A DNA stretch of 64,000 nucleotides from DASZQY01 sp963843565. GTDB lineage: Bacteria; Pseudomonadota; Alphaproteobacteria; Rhizobiales; Kaistiaceae. The stretch spans positions 868,001-932,000 of the forward strand of contig CAWJKY010000003.1 in assembly GCA_963843565.1 (NCBI GenBank), read 5' to 3'. A program made the position numbers and the translations under genes. Below are positions 45,300 through 53,977 of this stretch, one piece after another (the first letter of the stretch is position 1; each line of letters begins with the position of its first letter). The notes beneath the pieces are model-generated. The model had not been told where the DNA came from, made no database searches, and worked only from the letters and a program-made list of their open reading frames with translations.

Positions 45300-46552
45300 C
45301 AGCGACTGACATTGCGCGCGCGGCCGCCGAGGCAGCCGCGCGCCAGAGCTACGGCAAGCTTCTCGCGATCGTCGCCAAGCGGACGGGAAGCGTCGCGATC
45401 GCCGAGGACGCCCTCGGCGATGCGTTCGCCGCTGCGCTCGGTGAATGGTCGACGAGTGGCGTTCCCGACAATCCGGAAGGCTGGCTGGTCACAACAGCGC
45501 GCCGCCGGCTGATCGACCGGAGCCGTCGCCAGATGACCGCAGACGCCGCGGCGGGCGCGTTGACCCTGCTGGCGGAAGAGATGGCGGACGCCGCAATGAA
45601 CCGTGTGAAAATCCACGACGAACGGCTGGCGCTGATGTTTGCGTGCGCGCATCCGGCGATCGACGCGTCCATACGGGCGCCGCTGATCCTGCAAACGATC
45701 CTCGGTCTCGATGCCGCCGCGATCGCCTCGGCGTTTCTGGTCGCACCGTCGACGATGGGCCAGCGGCTGGTGCGCGCCAAGGCCAAGATCGCCGGCGCCG
45801 GAATACCGTTTCGGGTTCCTGAACGGACGGAGCTGGCCGAGCGCCTCGACGCTGTTCTCGATGCGATCTACGCGACGTTCGCGGAGGGCTGGGTGGACCC
45901 GACCGGTACCGACAGTCGCCGTCGCAACCTCGCCGAGGAAGGCATCTGGCTCGGGCGGCTGATCGTCTCGCTCATGCCAGACGAACCGGAGGCGCAGGGG
46001 CTGCTGGCGCTGATGCTCTATGCCGAATCGCGGCGCGCGGCGCGGCGAAACGAGGCCGGCGACTACGTCCCGCTTCTCCAACAGGATCCGCAGCGCTGGA
46101 ATGGCGCGATGATCGACGAAGCAGAAGAGCTCCTGCGCCGGGCAAGCGCCAGCGGCGCCATGGGCCGGTTCCAGATCGAGGCGGCCATCCAGTCCGCGCA
46201 CACCGTTCGCCGCTTCACCGGCCGCCCGGACTGGCGCGCCATCGCCGGGCTGTACGCGATCCTTGAGGCTATGACCGGGTCGCCGGTGGTCGCCATCAAC
46301 CGAGCGACGGTGATTGCCGAGATTGACGGCCCCGCGGCGGGGCTCGCCGAACTCGAGCGGGTCGCCGGCGACAAGCGGCTCACGGAGTACCAGCCCTATT
46401 GGGCAGCGCGGGCCGATCTGTTGGCGCGGAGCGGCGATGCCGCTGGGGCGGGCGAGGCCTACGAGCGGGCGATCGGCCTCGAGCCGGACGCCGCGGTGCG
46501 CCGTTTCCTGGTCGACAGGAAGAACAGGTTGATGGTTCCCAAGCCGAACTAG
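45281..46552 (+). CDS. ECF42-like RNA polymerase sigma factor with C-terminal extension
   Basis: 423 residues. The sigma2/sigma4 core covers ~1-180 (ALGDAFAAALGEWSTSGVPDNPEGWL, then RLIDRSRR and the sigma4 helix ASAFLVAPSTMGQRLVRAKAKI). The rest is the helical TPR-like extension of the ECF42 group (ALLALMLYAESRRAAR, AIAGLYAILEAM, YQPYWAARADLLARSG). Start TTG 45281 lies inside the YCII gene, with TTGAGG upstream, so the pair is co-translated. There is no anti-sigma gene; in this group the extension is thought to control activity. Confidence 0.9.
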   Translation: MVDRALTATDIARAAAEAAARQSYGKLLAIVAKRTGSVAIAEDALGDAFAAALGEWSTSGVPDNPEGWLVTTARRRLIDRSRRQMTADAAAGALTLLAEEMADAAMNRVKIHDERLALMFACAHPAIDASIRAPLILQTILGLDAAAIASAFLVAPSTMGQRLVRAKAKIAGAGIPFRVPERTELAERLDAVLDAIYATFAEGWVDPTGTDSRRRNLAEEGIWLGRLIVSLMPDEPEAQGLLALMLYAESRRAARRNEAGDYVPLLQQDPQRWNGAMIDEAEELLRRASASGAMGRFQIEAAIQSAHTVRRFTGRPDWRAIAGLYAILEAMTGSPVVAINRATVIAEIDGPAAGLAELERVAGDKRLTEYQPYWAARADLLARSGDAAGAGEAYERAIGLEPDAAVRRFLVDRKNRLMVPKPN

Positions 46553-48693
46553 GCGGCGGCGTCGGCGGATTCGCGCGCGCCCGGCGCATGGGCCGGGTCG
46601 ACGACCAGCAGCAGGATTCGCGCGTCGATCGCCGCGGTGATCTTGTCGAAGGCGCGCGCCGTGCGCGGATCGGAGCCGTCGTGCTCGCTGACCACCAGGG
46701 CGATGCCGCAACCTGGCGCCACGGTCTCGACCATGTCGTCGCTCGCGTCGAGCAGGACGAAATCGTAGGTCAGGGTCAGCGCCGACAGGATCGTGTCGAG
46801 CTGCTCGGCGTCGACGAGCGCCGGGGCAAGCGGGGCGCGCCCGGCCGGGATGAAATGGGCGCGCGACTTGCGGTCGCGGAAGATCACCTGCGCGAACGAG
46901 GCATCTCCGTCGAACAGGTCCGAGAACCCGGGAAGGTCCTTCTCCTCGCCCATCGACTGGGCGTCGGCGCCATCGCCGTGGAAATCGACAAGGACGACGC
47001 GGGAGTCGCTGCGCGCCAGAGCGCGGGCGAGCGCCACGGCGCCAAGCGGGCGTCCATCCTCGTCGCTGCCTTCGGCGAGCGTCACGAGGATGCGCTTCTC
47101 GTGGCTCTCGACGATCTCGGTGGCAATCGCGGCAAGGGACTCTTCGACAGGATCGGCAGGCATGGTCGGCACCAGGGTCGGTTCATCGGTCATCATGCGG
47201 CGGGCTTCGCGGTCGTCGGCCCAGCGGGTGTGGCCATCGGCCGGCGCGGCAGGTGACGCGGAGGGCACCGGCGGGCGCTCGCCCACTTCGATGCGGCGCA
47301 TGGGGCGACCACTGGCCAGCTCACGCAACAGGATGAAGGCGATCGACAGAAGCAGCGCGGCGGCGCTCGTCGCGACGGTTATCGGCAGCTTCTTGGGGAA
47401 GTCGGGATCGGGCGAGATGGCGGCCCGCGAGACGACCCGCGCATCGGCCGGCGCATAATCGGTCTGCTGGCGGGCGATCGCCTCGCGGTAGCTCCTGAGA
47501 TAGGTGTCGAGGAGATCGCGCTGGGCCGTCGCCTCGCGCTCCAGCGCGCGCAGCTCGACGCTGGCGTCGTTGGCGGTGGCGGTGGTGCCCTTGACCTTGG
47601 CGAGGGTCGCGGTGAGCTCCTTCTCGCGGGCGGCGGCGAGGCTGGCCTCGCCTTCCAGCGACTGGAGGATTTTCCGCGCCTCCGCGACGATCTGCCGGTC
47701 GAGGTCGGCGACCTGGGCCTGCAATTCGAGCATCTTGGGGTGGCGCGGCAGAAGCGTGGCGCCGAGCTGGGCGATCTGGGCGCGGAGCGCCACCTGCTGG
47801 CCCACCAGGCTCTGGATGAGCGGCGAGTTGAGAACCTCGGTGAGGTTCGGGACGCTGTTGGAGGCAAGCCCGGCACGGATCTGGTCGGCGCGCGCCTGGG
47901 CATCGGCGCGGGCGGCGCGAACCTTGGTGAGCTCCGCATTGATGTCGGCGAGCTGCTGCTGGGGCAGCGTGGTCGGCGCGGTGCCCCCACCGCTTTCGAA
48001 GAGGTCGTTGGCCGAGCGATAGTCCTCGACCTTCTTCTCGGCCGCGGCGACCTTGGCGCGCAGGTCGTCGATCTGGCCGGACAGGAAGGCGACGGCATCG
48101 GAGTTGGTGTTGCGCTTCACCGTGCTCTGCATGGAAATGTAGGCTTCGGCGATGGCGTTGGCGGCATCTGCGGCGAGCTGCGGATCGGTCGAGGAAAAGT
48201 CGATGGCGATGACGCGCGACTTGTCGACCTGCGAGACGGACAGCTTGGTGAAATAGACCTTCAGGGCGCGCTCTTCAGCCGAGGCATTGGTATCCGGCTT
48301 GACGAGGCCGATGCGGGCGAGGAAATCGCTGACCACGGAGGTCTGTTTGTTGGGATCGAATTCGGCGCGGCCCGGCAGATTGAGCTTGCGGCTGACGGTC
48401 TCGGCGAGGTCGCGCGAGCGGATGAGCTGCACCTGGCTCGCTACGGCCTGATCGTCGATGACCGAACTTGTGCTGGCAGCGGCACCTTGATTCGTGCGGG
48501 TCAGGTCCGACTCGCCGCTCTGGATGAGCACGGTCGTCTCGGACTTGTAGACCGGCTTGACGTAGCCCAGGCCGAAGTACGTGCCAGCCCCGACAAGCGC
48601 AACGAAAACAACGATGTATGGCAGACGGCGGATGAGCGCCCGCAGCAACGCGCGCGCGTCGATTTCAACGTCTGACTGGTACCGGCTTTCCAT
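46549..48693 (-). CDS. Wzc/GumC-like polysaccharide co-polymerase with degenerate kinase domain
   Basis: 714 residues. The Wzz domain lies between two membrane helices (about 27-48 and 436-456) with a long periplasmic coiled coil (AKVAAAEKKVEDYRSANDLF; LAAAREKELTATLAKVKG). The cytoplasmic C-terminal domain has the BY-kinase fold order: RILVTLAEGSDEDGRPLGAV where Walker A should be, then VVLVDFHGDG (Walker A') and DFVLLDASDD (Walker B). The GK[S/T] of Walker A is lost and there is no tyrosine tail, so it is probably a pseudokinase. It controls chain length/export of the polysaccharide made by the divergent genes. Confidence 0.9.
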   Translation of the reverse strand: MESRYQSDVEIDARALLRALIRRLPYIVVFVALVGAGTYFGLGYVKPVYKSETTVLIQSGESDLTRTNQGAAASTSSVIDDQAVASQVQLIRSRDLAETVSRKLNLPGRAEFDPNKQTSVVSDFLARIGLVKPDTNASAEERALKVYFTKLSVSQVDKSRVIAIDFSSTDPQLAADAANAIAEAYISMQSTVKRNTNSDAVAFLSGQIDDLRAKVAAAEKKVEDYRSANDLFESGGGTAPTTLPQQQLADINAELTKVRAARADAQARADQIRAGLASNSVPNLTEVLNSPLIQSLVGQQVALRAQIAQLGATLLPRHPKMLELQAQVADLDRQIVAEARKILQSLEGEASLAAAREKELTATLAKVKGTTATANDASVELRALEREATAQRDLLDTYLRSYREAIARQQTDYAPADARVVSRAAISPDPDFPKKLPITVATSAAALLLSIAFILLRELASGRPMRRIEVGERPPVPSASPAAPADGHTRWADDREARRMMTDEPTLVPTMPADPVEESLAAIATEIVESHEKRILVTLAEGSDEDGRPLGAVALARALARSDSRVVLVDFHGDGADAQSMGEEKDLPGFSDLFDGDASFAQVIFRDRKSRAHFIPAGRAPLAPALVDAEQLDTILSALTLTYDFVLLDASDDMVETVAPGCGIALVVSEHDGSDPRTARAFDKITAAIDARILLLVVDPAHAPGARESADAAA

Positions 48694-48753
48694 CGGAGAC
48701 TCGGGCGGTTGTGCGTCGCCTCCAGATGATCGGGCCTTATGGTAATCAGATCG

Positions 48754-48794
48754 TTAATATTGGCGGCTTCGCCGTATACTTCCGATTAATATTG
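48754..48794. promoter_or_regulatory. direct repeat TTAATATTG x2 in the exopolysaccharide control region
   Basis: TTAATATTG occurs at 48754-48762 and 48786-48794, 32 bp apart (about three helical turns), in the AT-rich divergent space between the Wzc-like and Wza-like genes. It is a candidate operator for a dimeric regulator or an AT-rich promoter pair; no regulator gene is adjacent. Confidence 0.4.
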
Positions 48795-48916
48795 CTTAAC
48801 GCCGAATTAACCCGCGGAACGCCGGGATCAACACCCTGTTCATCTTTACGGCCGGTTAACCATACAGGGCGAATAGTCCGGCCATAGCCGTCACCGCTCT
48901 TCTTCGCGAGCCCGCG

Positions 48917-49477
48917 ATGCGATTGCATGCCCTCCCCGTCCTCATGATCAGTGTGATGCTGCTCGCCGGTTGCGCCAACGAGTCGTTCGCCCCAGACGCC
49001 GTCCACACCGAGCTGGTGGCGCCTTACCGGCTCGACTCCGGCGACCAGCTCCGCGTGGTCGTCTTCGGTCAGCCCGACCTCAGCAACACCTATCTGGTCG
49101 ACCAGTCCGGCGCGATCTCCATGCCGCTCATCGGCGCGGTACCGGTGCGCGGCATCACGACCGCGGCCCTCGAAACGGCGATCGCCGGACGCCTGCGTAA
49201 CGGCTACCTGCGCCATCCGGACGTGTCGGTCGAGGTCGACAAGTACCGGCCGTTCTTCGCCATGGGCGAGGTCGGCGTCGCCGGCCAATACGATTTCGTG
49301 CCAGGCATGACGGTGCAACAGGCGATCGCCGTCGCCGGCGGCTTCGCCGTCAGGGCCGACAAGTCGATCGTGCGCGTGACGCGCAGCTACAACGGTCACA
49401 TCGAGACCGCGTACCTCGGCATGACCGACCCGATCCTTCCCGGCGATACGATCTACGTGCGCGAACGGCTCATCTGA
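48917..49477 (+). CDS. outer-membrane polysaccharide export lipoprotein (Wza-like, short)
   Basis: 186 residues. Lipobox LLAGC with lipid Cys at 19, then a polysaccharide-export (PES) domain (YRLDSGDQLRVVVFGQPDLSN, GAISMPLIGAVPVRG) and one SLBB domain (FFAMGEVGVAGQYDFVPGMTV, ending PGDTIYVRERLI). It is the short form with no C-terminal helix. It would form the periplasm-to-surface channel with the Wzc-like protein encoded divergently. Only 3 bp separate it from the GT4 gene. Confidence 0.92.
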   Translation: MRLHALPVLMISVMLLAGCANESFAPDAVHTELVAPYRLDSGDQLRVVVFGQPDLSNTYLVDQSGAISMPLIGAVPVRGITTAALETAIAGRLRNGYLRHPDVSVEVDKYRPFFAMGEVGVAGQYDFVPGMTVQQAIAVAGGFAVRADKSIVRVTRSYNGHIETAYLGMTDPILPGDTIYVRERLI

Positions 49478-49480
49478 GCG

Positions 49481-50689
49481 ATGCGCCACGTCGATCCGCG
49501 TCAAACGATCGGCAGCGCCGACAACGCCGCGGGCGGCGCGGCGGCACCTGCGGACGGCCCGCGCCTGCGGATCGTGCACTTCATCCGGGCGCCGGTCGGC
49601 GGCCTCTTCCGCCATGTCCGCGACCTCGCCGCGGCGCAGGCCGGGGCCGGCCACCAGGTCGGCATCGTTGCCGATGCCGCGACCGGAGGGGCGGCCGCAG
49701 AGGCAGCCTTCGCGGCGCTCGAGCCTTCACTCGCGCTTGGCCTCCACCGCTTCGCGATGGCCCGCGACATCGCCCTTTCCGACGTTTGGTTGGTAGGGCG
49801 CCTGACAGGCCAGGTCCGCGCCCTGAATCCGGACGTCCTGCATGGGCACGGCGCCAAGGGCGGCGTCTACGCGCGCAGCGTCGGCACGCTTCTGCGCGCC
49901 ACCGGCAGGCCCGTCGCCCGCGTCTACACGCCGCACGGCGGCAGCCTGCATTTCGACGCGGCAAGCGCCAAAGGGCGCATCTACTTCACCGCCGAGCGGG
50001 CGCTGGCCCGCCTGACCGACGCTTTCGTGTTCGTCTGCCAATATGAGCGCGACACCTTCACCGCCAAGGTCGGCAGACCGCGGGCGCCGGCAACGGTGGC
50101 GCTCAACGGCCTCAGGCCTGACGAATTCGAGCCGGTGGCGCTGGCCGCCGACGCACGCGATTTCCTTTTCATCGGCGAATTGCGGGGGCTGAAAGGCCCC
50201 GATGTGTTCGTCGCGGCCCTGGCGGCGATTGCCCGGGCCAACGGGCGCGCGCCGAGCGCGGTGATCGTGGGTGACGGACCGGACCGGGCCCAGATCGAAA
50301 CCATGGCCAGCGCCATGAACCTCAGCGACGCGATCACCTTCCGCGAGGCCATGCCGGCCAGGGATGCCTTCGCGCTGGCGCGGGCGGTGGTGGTGCCGTC
50401 GCGGGCGGAGTCCCTGCCCTACGTGGTTCTCGAGGCCGCTGGCGCGGAACGGCCATTGGTGGCGACACGGGTGGGCGGGCTGGCGGAGATTTTCGGCGAC
50501 GCGGCCGGCCGCTTGGTCCCCGCCGGCGACAGCGCCAAGCTCGCCGAGGCGATGGGCGCAATGCTCGCCGATCCGGCGCGGGCAGCCGCGGATGCGCGGG
50601 CCCTCAACGCGCGTATCCGCCGCACTTTCTCCGTCTCGACCATGGCGCACGCCGTGGAGAGCGCCTATCGCGCCGCGGTTGCCCATTAA
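49481..50689 (+). CDS. family 4 glycosyltransferase
   Basis: 402 residues, GT-B fold. The N-terminal glycine-rich part is RAPVGGLFRHVRDLAAAQ; VYTPHGGSLHF is a typical acceptor-side motif. The C-terminal nucleotide-sugar site has VIVGDGPDRAQIE, VVPSRAESLPYVVLEAAG (the E-x7-E motif) and VATRVGGLAEI. ATG 49481 is 3 bp after the export gene. It adds a sugar to the growing repeat unit; the sugar cannot be predicted. Confidence 0.93.
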   Translation: MRHVDPRQTIGSADNAAGGAAAPADGPRLRIVHFIRAPVGGLFRHVRDLAAAQAGAGHQVGIVADAATGGAAAEAAFAALEPSLALGLHRFAMARDIALSDVWLVGRLTGQVRALNPDVLHGHGAKGGVYARSVGTLLRATGRPVARVYTPHGGSLHFDAASAKGRIYFTAERALARLTDAFVFVCQYERDTFTAKVGRPRAPATVALNGLRPDEFEPVALAADARDFLFIGELRGLKGPDVFVAALAAIARANGRAPSAVIVGDGPDRAQIETMASAMNLSDAITFREAMPARDAFALARAVVVPSRAESLPYVVLEAAGAERPLVATRVGGLAEIFGDAAGRLVPAGDSAKLAEAMGAMLADPARAAADARALNARIRRTFSVSTMAHAVESAYRAAVAH

Positions 50690-50784
50690 GACTAACCAAC
50701 GGTTTCTCCCCCAACTCGACTTGTTCCGGCGTATCGAAGCAAGCGTTTGTTAGCCGTGGTGCGGTACACCCTGCCCCCCGGCGG

Positions 50785-52359
50785 ATGGGGGCGGGAGCGG
50801 ACCGCTTGGCCACGAATCACGAAGAACGAAGGGCAGACGTCGCGGCGAGCGCCGTGATGGCGGAAACGGCGAGCGTGCTGCAGGCGCGCGCCACGGCGCG
50901 GCAGAGCGATCTCAACGACGCTGCGCGGGACGCCGCCCGCGGTATGGGCCGGCAATCGCTGTCTCCTGTGCTGCTCGCCGGGCTCGTGCGGCTGATCGAA
51001 TTCGCCGCTACGTTCCTCACCGGGGTCGGCATCTACGCCGTGTACGTCGCCCCCGACGAAGGCTTCGACGCCTGGCATGTCGCACCGATCGCGGTGGGCG
51101 CCCTGCTCGTGGTGGTCATCATCCAGCTGACCGGCGGCTATTCCATCGGTGCCCTGCGGCGCGGGTTCATCGGCCTTGGCCGCATGTTTCTGGCGTGGAC
51201 CGCCGTGTTCGCACTGCTGGCCACAGTCGCCTTCCTCGCCAAGCTCGGCGATACCTATTCCCGCGTCTGGGCGACCTCCTGGTATCTCGCCGGCATCGCG
51301 GTGTTCACGGCGTTCCGCGTCTCGCTCGCGACGCTGGTCCGCAATTGGACGGAATCGGGGTTGCTGGAGCGCCGCGCCATCATCGTCGGGGGCGGCGATG
51401 CGGCCGCCGAACTCATCCGAGCGCTGGAGCGCGAACCCGACAACGACATCCGCATCTGCGGCATTTTCGACGACCGCAAGGACGACCGCTCGCCGAACGT
51501 GGTGGTGGGCATCCCCAAGCTCGGCACCATTCCGCAGCTCGTGGATTTCGGCCGCATCGCCCACGTCGACCTGCTGATCGTCTCGCTGCCGCTGACGGCG
51601 GAAAACCGGCTGCTTCAGATGCTCAAGTATCTCTGGGTCCTGCCGGTCGACATCCGCCTGTCGGCGCACATGAACAAGCTGCGGTTCCGGCCGCGGTCCT
51701 ATTCGTTCGTCGGCGCGGTGCCGTTCCTCGATGTCTTCGACAAGCCGATCGCCGACTGGGACTACATCCTCAAGCGGGCATTCGATCTGGTGTTCGCGTC
51801 GCTGGCGATCGTGATGCTGGCACCGGTGATGCTGGCGACAGCTATCGCAGTTCGCCTGGACAGCCCCGGCCCGATCCTGTTTCGCCAGAAGCGCTACGGC
51901 TTCAACAACAACATCATCGACGTCTTCAAATTCCGCTCGATGCACACCAGCATGACCGACGCCAACGCGACGAAGCTCGTCACCCGCAACGACCCGCGCG
52001 TTACCCGTGTCGGGCGCTTTATCCGCAAGACCTCGATCGACGAGCTGCCGCAGCTCTTCAATGTCATCAGGGGCGATCTGTCGCTGGTTGGCCCGCGGCC
52101 GCACGCGCTGCAGGCCAAGGCGCAAAACCGACTCTACGACAAGGTGGTCGACGGCTACTTCGCCCGTCACCGGGTCAAGCCCGGCATCACCGGATGGGCG
52201 CAGATCAACGGCTGGCGCGGTGAGACCGACACGGAAGAGAAGCTTCAGCGGCGCATCGAGCACGACCTCTACTACATCGAGAACTGGTCGGTGCTGTTCG
52301 ATCTCTACATCTGTCTGGTGACGCCGTTCCGACTCGCCAACACGGAGCAGGCGTATTGA
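50785..52359 (+). CDS. undecaprenyl-phosphate sugar-1-phosphate transferase (WcaJ/ExoY-like)
   Basis: 524 residues. Four N-terminal helices, a Rossmann-like CoA-binding-type domain (RRAIIVGGGDAAAELIRAL), a further helix and the catalytic bacterial sugar transferase domain: KRAFDLVFASLAIVMLAP, DSPGPILFRQKRYG, FKFRSM, DELPQLFNVIRGDLSLVGPRP and KPGITGWAQINGWRGETD. It starts repeat-unit synthesis by loading a hexose-1-phosphate (glucose typical) on the lipid carrier. ATG 50785 is used; TTG 50806, behind GGGAGCGG, is an equally good start. Confidence 0.93.
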   Translation: MGAGADRLATNHEERRADVAASAVMAETASVLQARATARQSDLNDAARDAARGMGRQSLSPVLLAGLVRLIEFAATFLTGVGIYAVYVAPDEGFDAWHVAPIAVGALLVVVIIQLTGGYSIGALRRGFIGLGRMFLAWTAVFALLATVAFLAKLGDTYSRVWATSWYLAGIAVFTAFRVSLATLVRNWTESGLLERRAIIVGGGDAAAELIRALEREPDNDIRICGIFDDRKDDRSPNVVVGIPKLGTIPQLVDFGRIAHVDLLIVSLPLTAENRLLQMLKYLWVLPVDIRLSAHMNKLRFRPRSYSFVGAVPFLDVFDKPIADWDYILKRAFDLVFASLAIVMLAPVMLATAIAVRLDSPGPILFRQKRYGFNNNIIDVFKFRSMHTSMTDANATKLVTRNDPRVTRVGRFIRKTSIDELPQLFNVIRGDLSLVGPRPHALQAKAQNRLYDKVVDGYFARHRVKPGITGWAQINGWRGETDTEEKLQRRIEHDLYYIENWSVLFDLYICLVTPFRLANTEQAY

Positions 52360-53663
52360 GCGCCGTCGCCCCGGCCGCTGACGCCACGATCCGCGAGCAC
52401 TGGCTGACCGGCTCGCGCGTTTCCGGCTGGGTGATCTCCCTGCTCATCTTTCTGAGCGGCTTCGTCATCGTCGAGCCGGCGCCGTACGACGTGCTGCTGA
52501 TCGCGACGGTGGTCGGCTGGTCGCTGTTCGGCCTCAGAATCAACCGCTTCGCGATGCCGATGTTCGTGTTGCTGGTCGTCTACCTTGTCGGCGGCTATCT
52601 CTCGGTGACCCAGCTCCCGACGTTTGCCAACAAGCCCGAAATGTACATGGTGGTCACCACGTTCCTGGCGATCTCGAGTGTGTTCTGGGCGTTCATCGTG
52701 GCCGAGGATCCCGGGCGGCGGCTGAACCTGATCCGCCGGGCCTACGTCGCCTCGGCGGTGGTGGTGGCGCTGATCGGCACGCTGGCCTACTTCAACCTCA
52801 TCCCCGGCGCTGACGCCTTCAAGCTCTACGACCGCGCCAAGGGCACGTTTCAGGATCCGAACGTGTTCGGCCCCTTCCTGATCCTGCCGATGGCATTTCT
52901 CGTGCAGGACATCCTGCGCCGGCGGCTGCGCAACTGCCTCTGGCCGATCGTCGGCCTGGTGGTCATCCTCGTCGGCGTCTTCCTGTCGTTCTCGCGCGCC
53001 GCGTGGGGCATGGCGGTGTTTGCGATCCTCGCGACCGCCTATTTCGCCTACGCCACCGAAATCCGGCAAATGAGCCGCATGCGCATCGTCGGCTACCTCG
53101 CCGGCGGCGGCGCGGCGCTGGCAATCATGCTGGCCGTGGTGATCTCGCTCCCCGCCGTCCACGGGCTGTTCGAAGAACGCGCCCAGGTCGTCCAATCCTA
53201 CGACGACGCGCCGCAAGGGCGTTTCGAGCGCCAGAAGGAGGGCTTCTTCCTGATCATGGAGAAGCCGCTCGGCATCGGACCGTTCACGTTCGCGAAGAAG
53301 TACGGCGAGGACGAGCACAACATGTGGCTGAAGGGCTTCACGACCTACGGCTGGCTGGGTGGCTTCGCCTATATCGCGCTGGCGGCCTGGACGCTTGGAG
53401 CGGCCTTCCCGCTGCTCTTCAAGCCGCGACCGTGGCAAGGGGTCGTGCAGTGCACCTACGTGGTGTTGGTCGGCCACCTGCTCATTCACAACGTGATCGA
53501 TAACGACCACTGGCGGCACTTGTTCCTGATCTACGGGATGCTGTGGGGCGCGATCGCGGCGGAAAAGACGCTGCGCAGGGCTCGCGTGAGCCACCCGGCA
53601 ACGACGGCCCCCAGGGCCAGCGTCGCGCGGGTCAGCGGAATTCCACGGGCCAAGCCGGCCTGA
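52356..53663 (+). CDS. O-antigen ligase / Wzy-like polymerase
   Basis: 435 residues with about 11 membrane helices and the Wzy_C (O-antigen ligase) domain: LSFSRAAWGMAVF and, in the large loop, GFFLIMEKPLGIGPFTF and EDEHNMWLKGFTTYG. In an exopolysaccharide locus this is probably the repeat-unit polymerase. Start TTG 52356 overlaps the previous stop (TTGA) and has GGAG 7 bp upstream. No Wzx flippase is visible in the window. Confidence 0.88.
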   Translation: MSAVAPAADATIREHWLTGSRVSGWVISLLIFLSGFVIVEPAPYDVLLIATVVGWSLFGLRINRFAMPMFVLLVVYLVGGYLSVTQLPTFANKPEMYMVVTTFLAISSVFWAFIVAEDPGRRLNLIRRAYVASAVVVALIGTLAYFNLIPGADAFKLYDRAKGTFQDPNVFGPFLILPMAFLVQDILRRRLRNCLWPIVGLVVILVGVFLSFSRAAWGMAVFAILATAYFAYATEIRQMSRMRIVGYLAGGGAALAIMLAVVISLPAVHGLFEERAQVVQSYDDAPQGRFERQKEGFFLIMEKPLGIGPFTFAKKYGEDEHNMWLKGFTTYGWLGGFAYIALAAWTLGAAFPLLFKPRPWQGVVQCTYVVLVGHLLIHNVIDNDHWRHLFLIYGMLWGAIAAEKTLRRARVSHPATTAPRASVARVSGIPRAKPA

Positions 53664-53729
53664 AGCCAGCCAGGCACTGCGCATGGCGTTTGCGCCCCCG
53701 AGGCCCCTTCCCTATAGTCCGCCGCGCGT

Positions 53730-53806
<77 letters not shown>

Positions 53807-53977
53807 CTTCCCATCAGCCGAAAGCCTCTCTTCCCCTCAGATGGATGGCACGCCGTCGGCGTTCGGCCGCGCGTCCCCGGCCCCAGCCGGGCGATCGGCC
53901 GGGCCCCATGCGCTCCAATCCAGTCGACAGGGGCGAAGCCCGTTTGTATGTTTTGCCCTGCGCAGGGGGAAACAACG

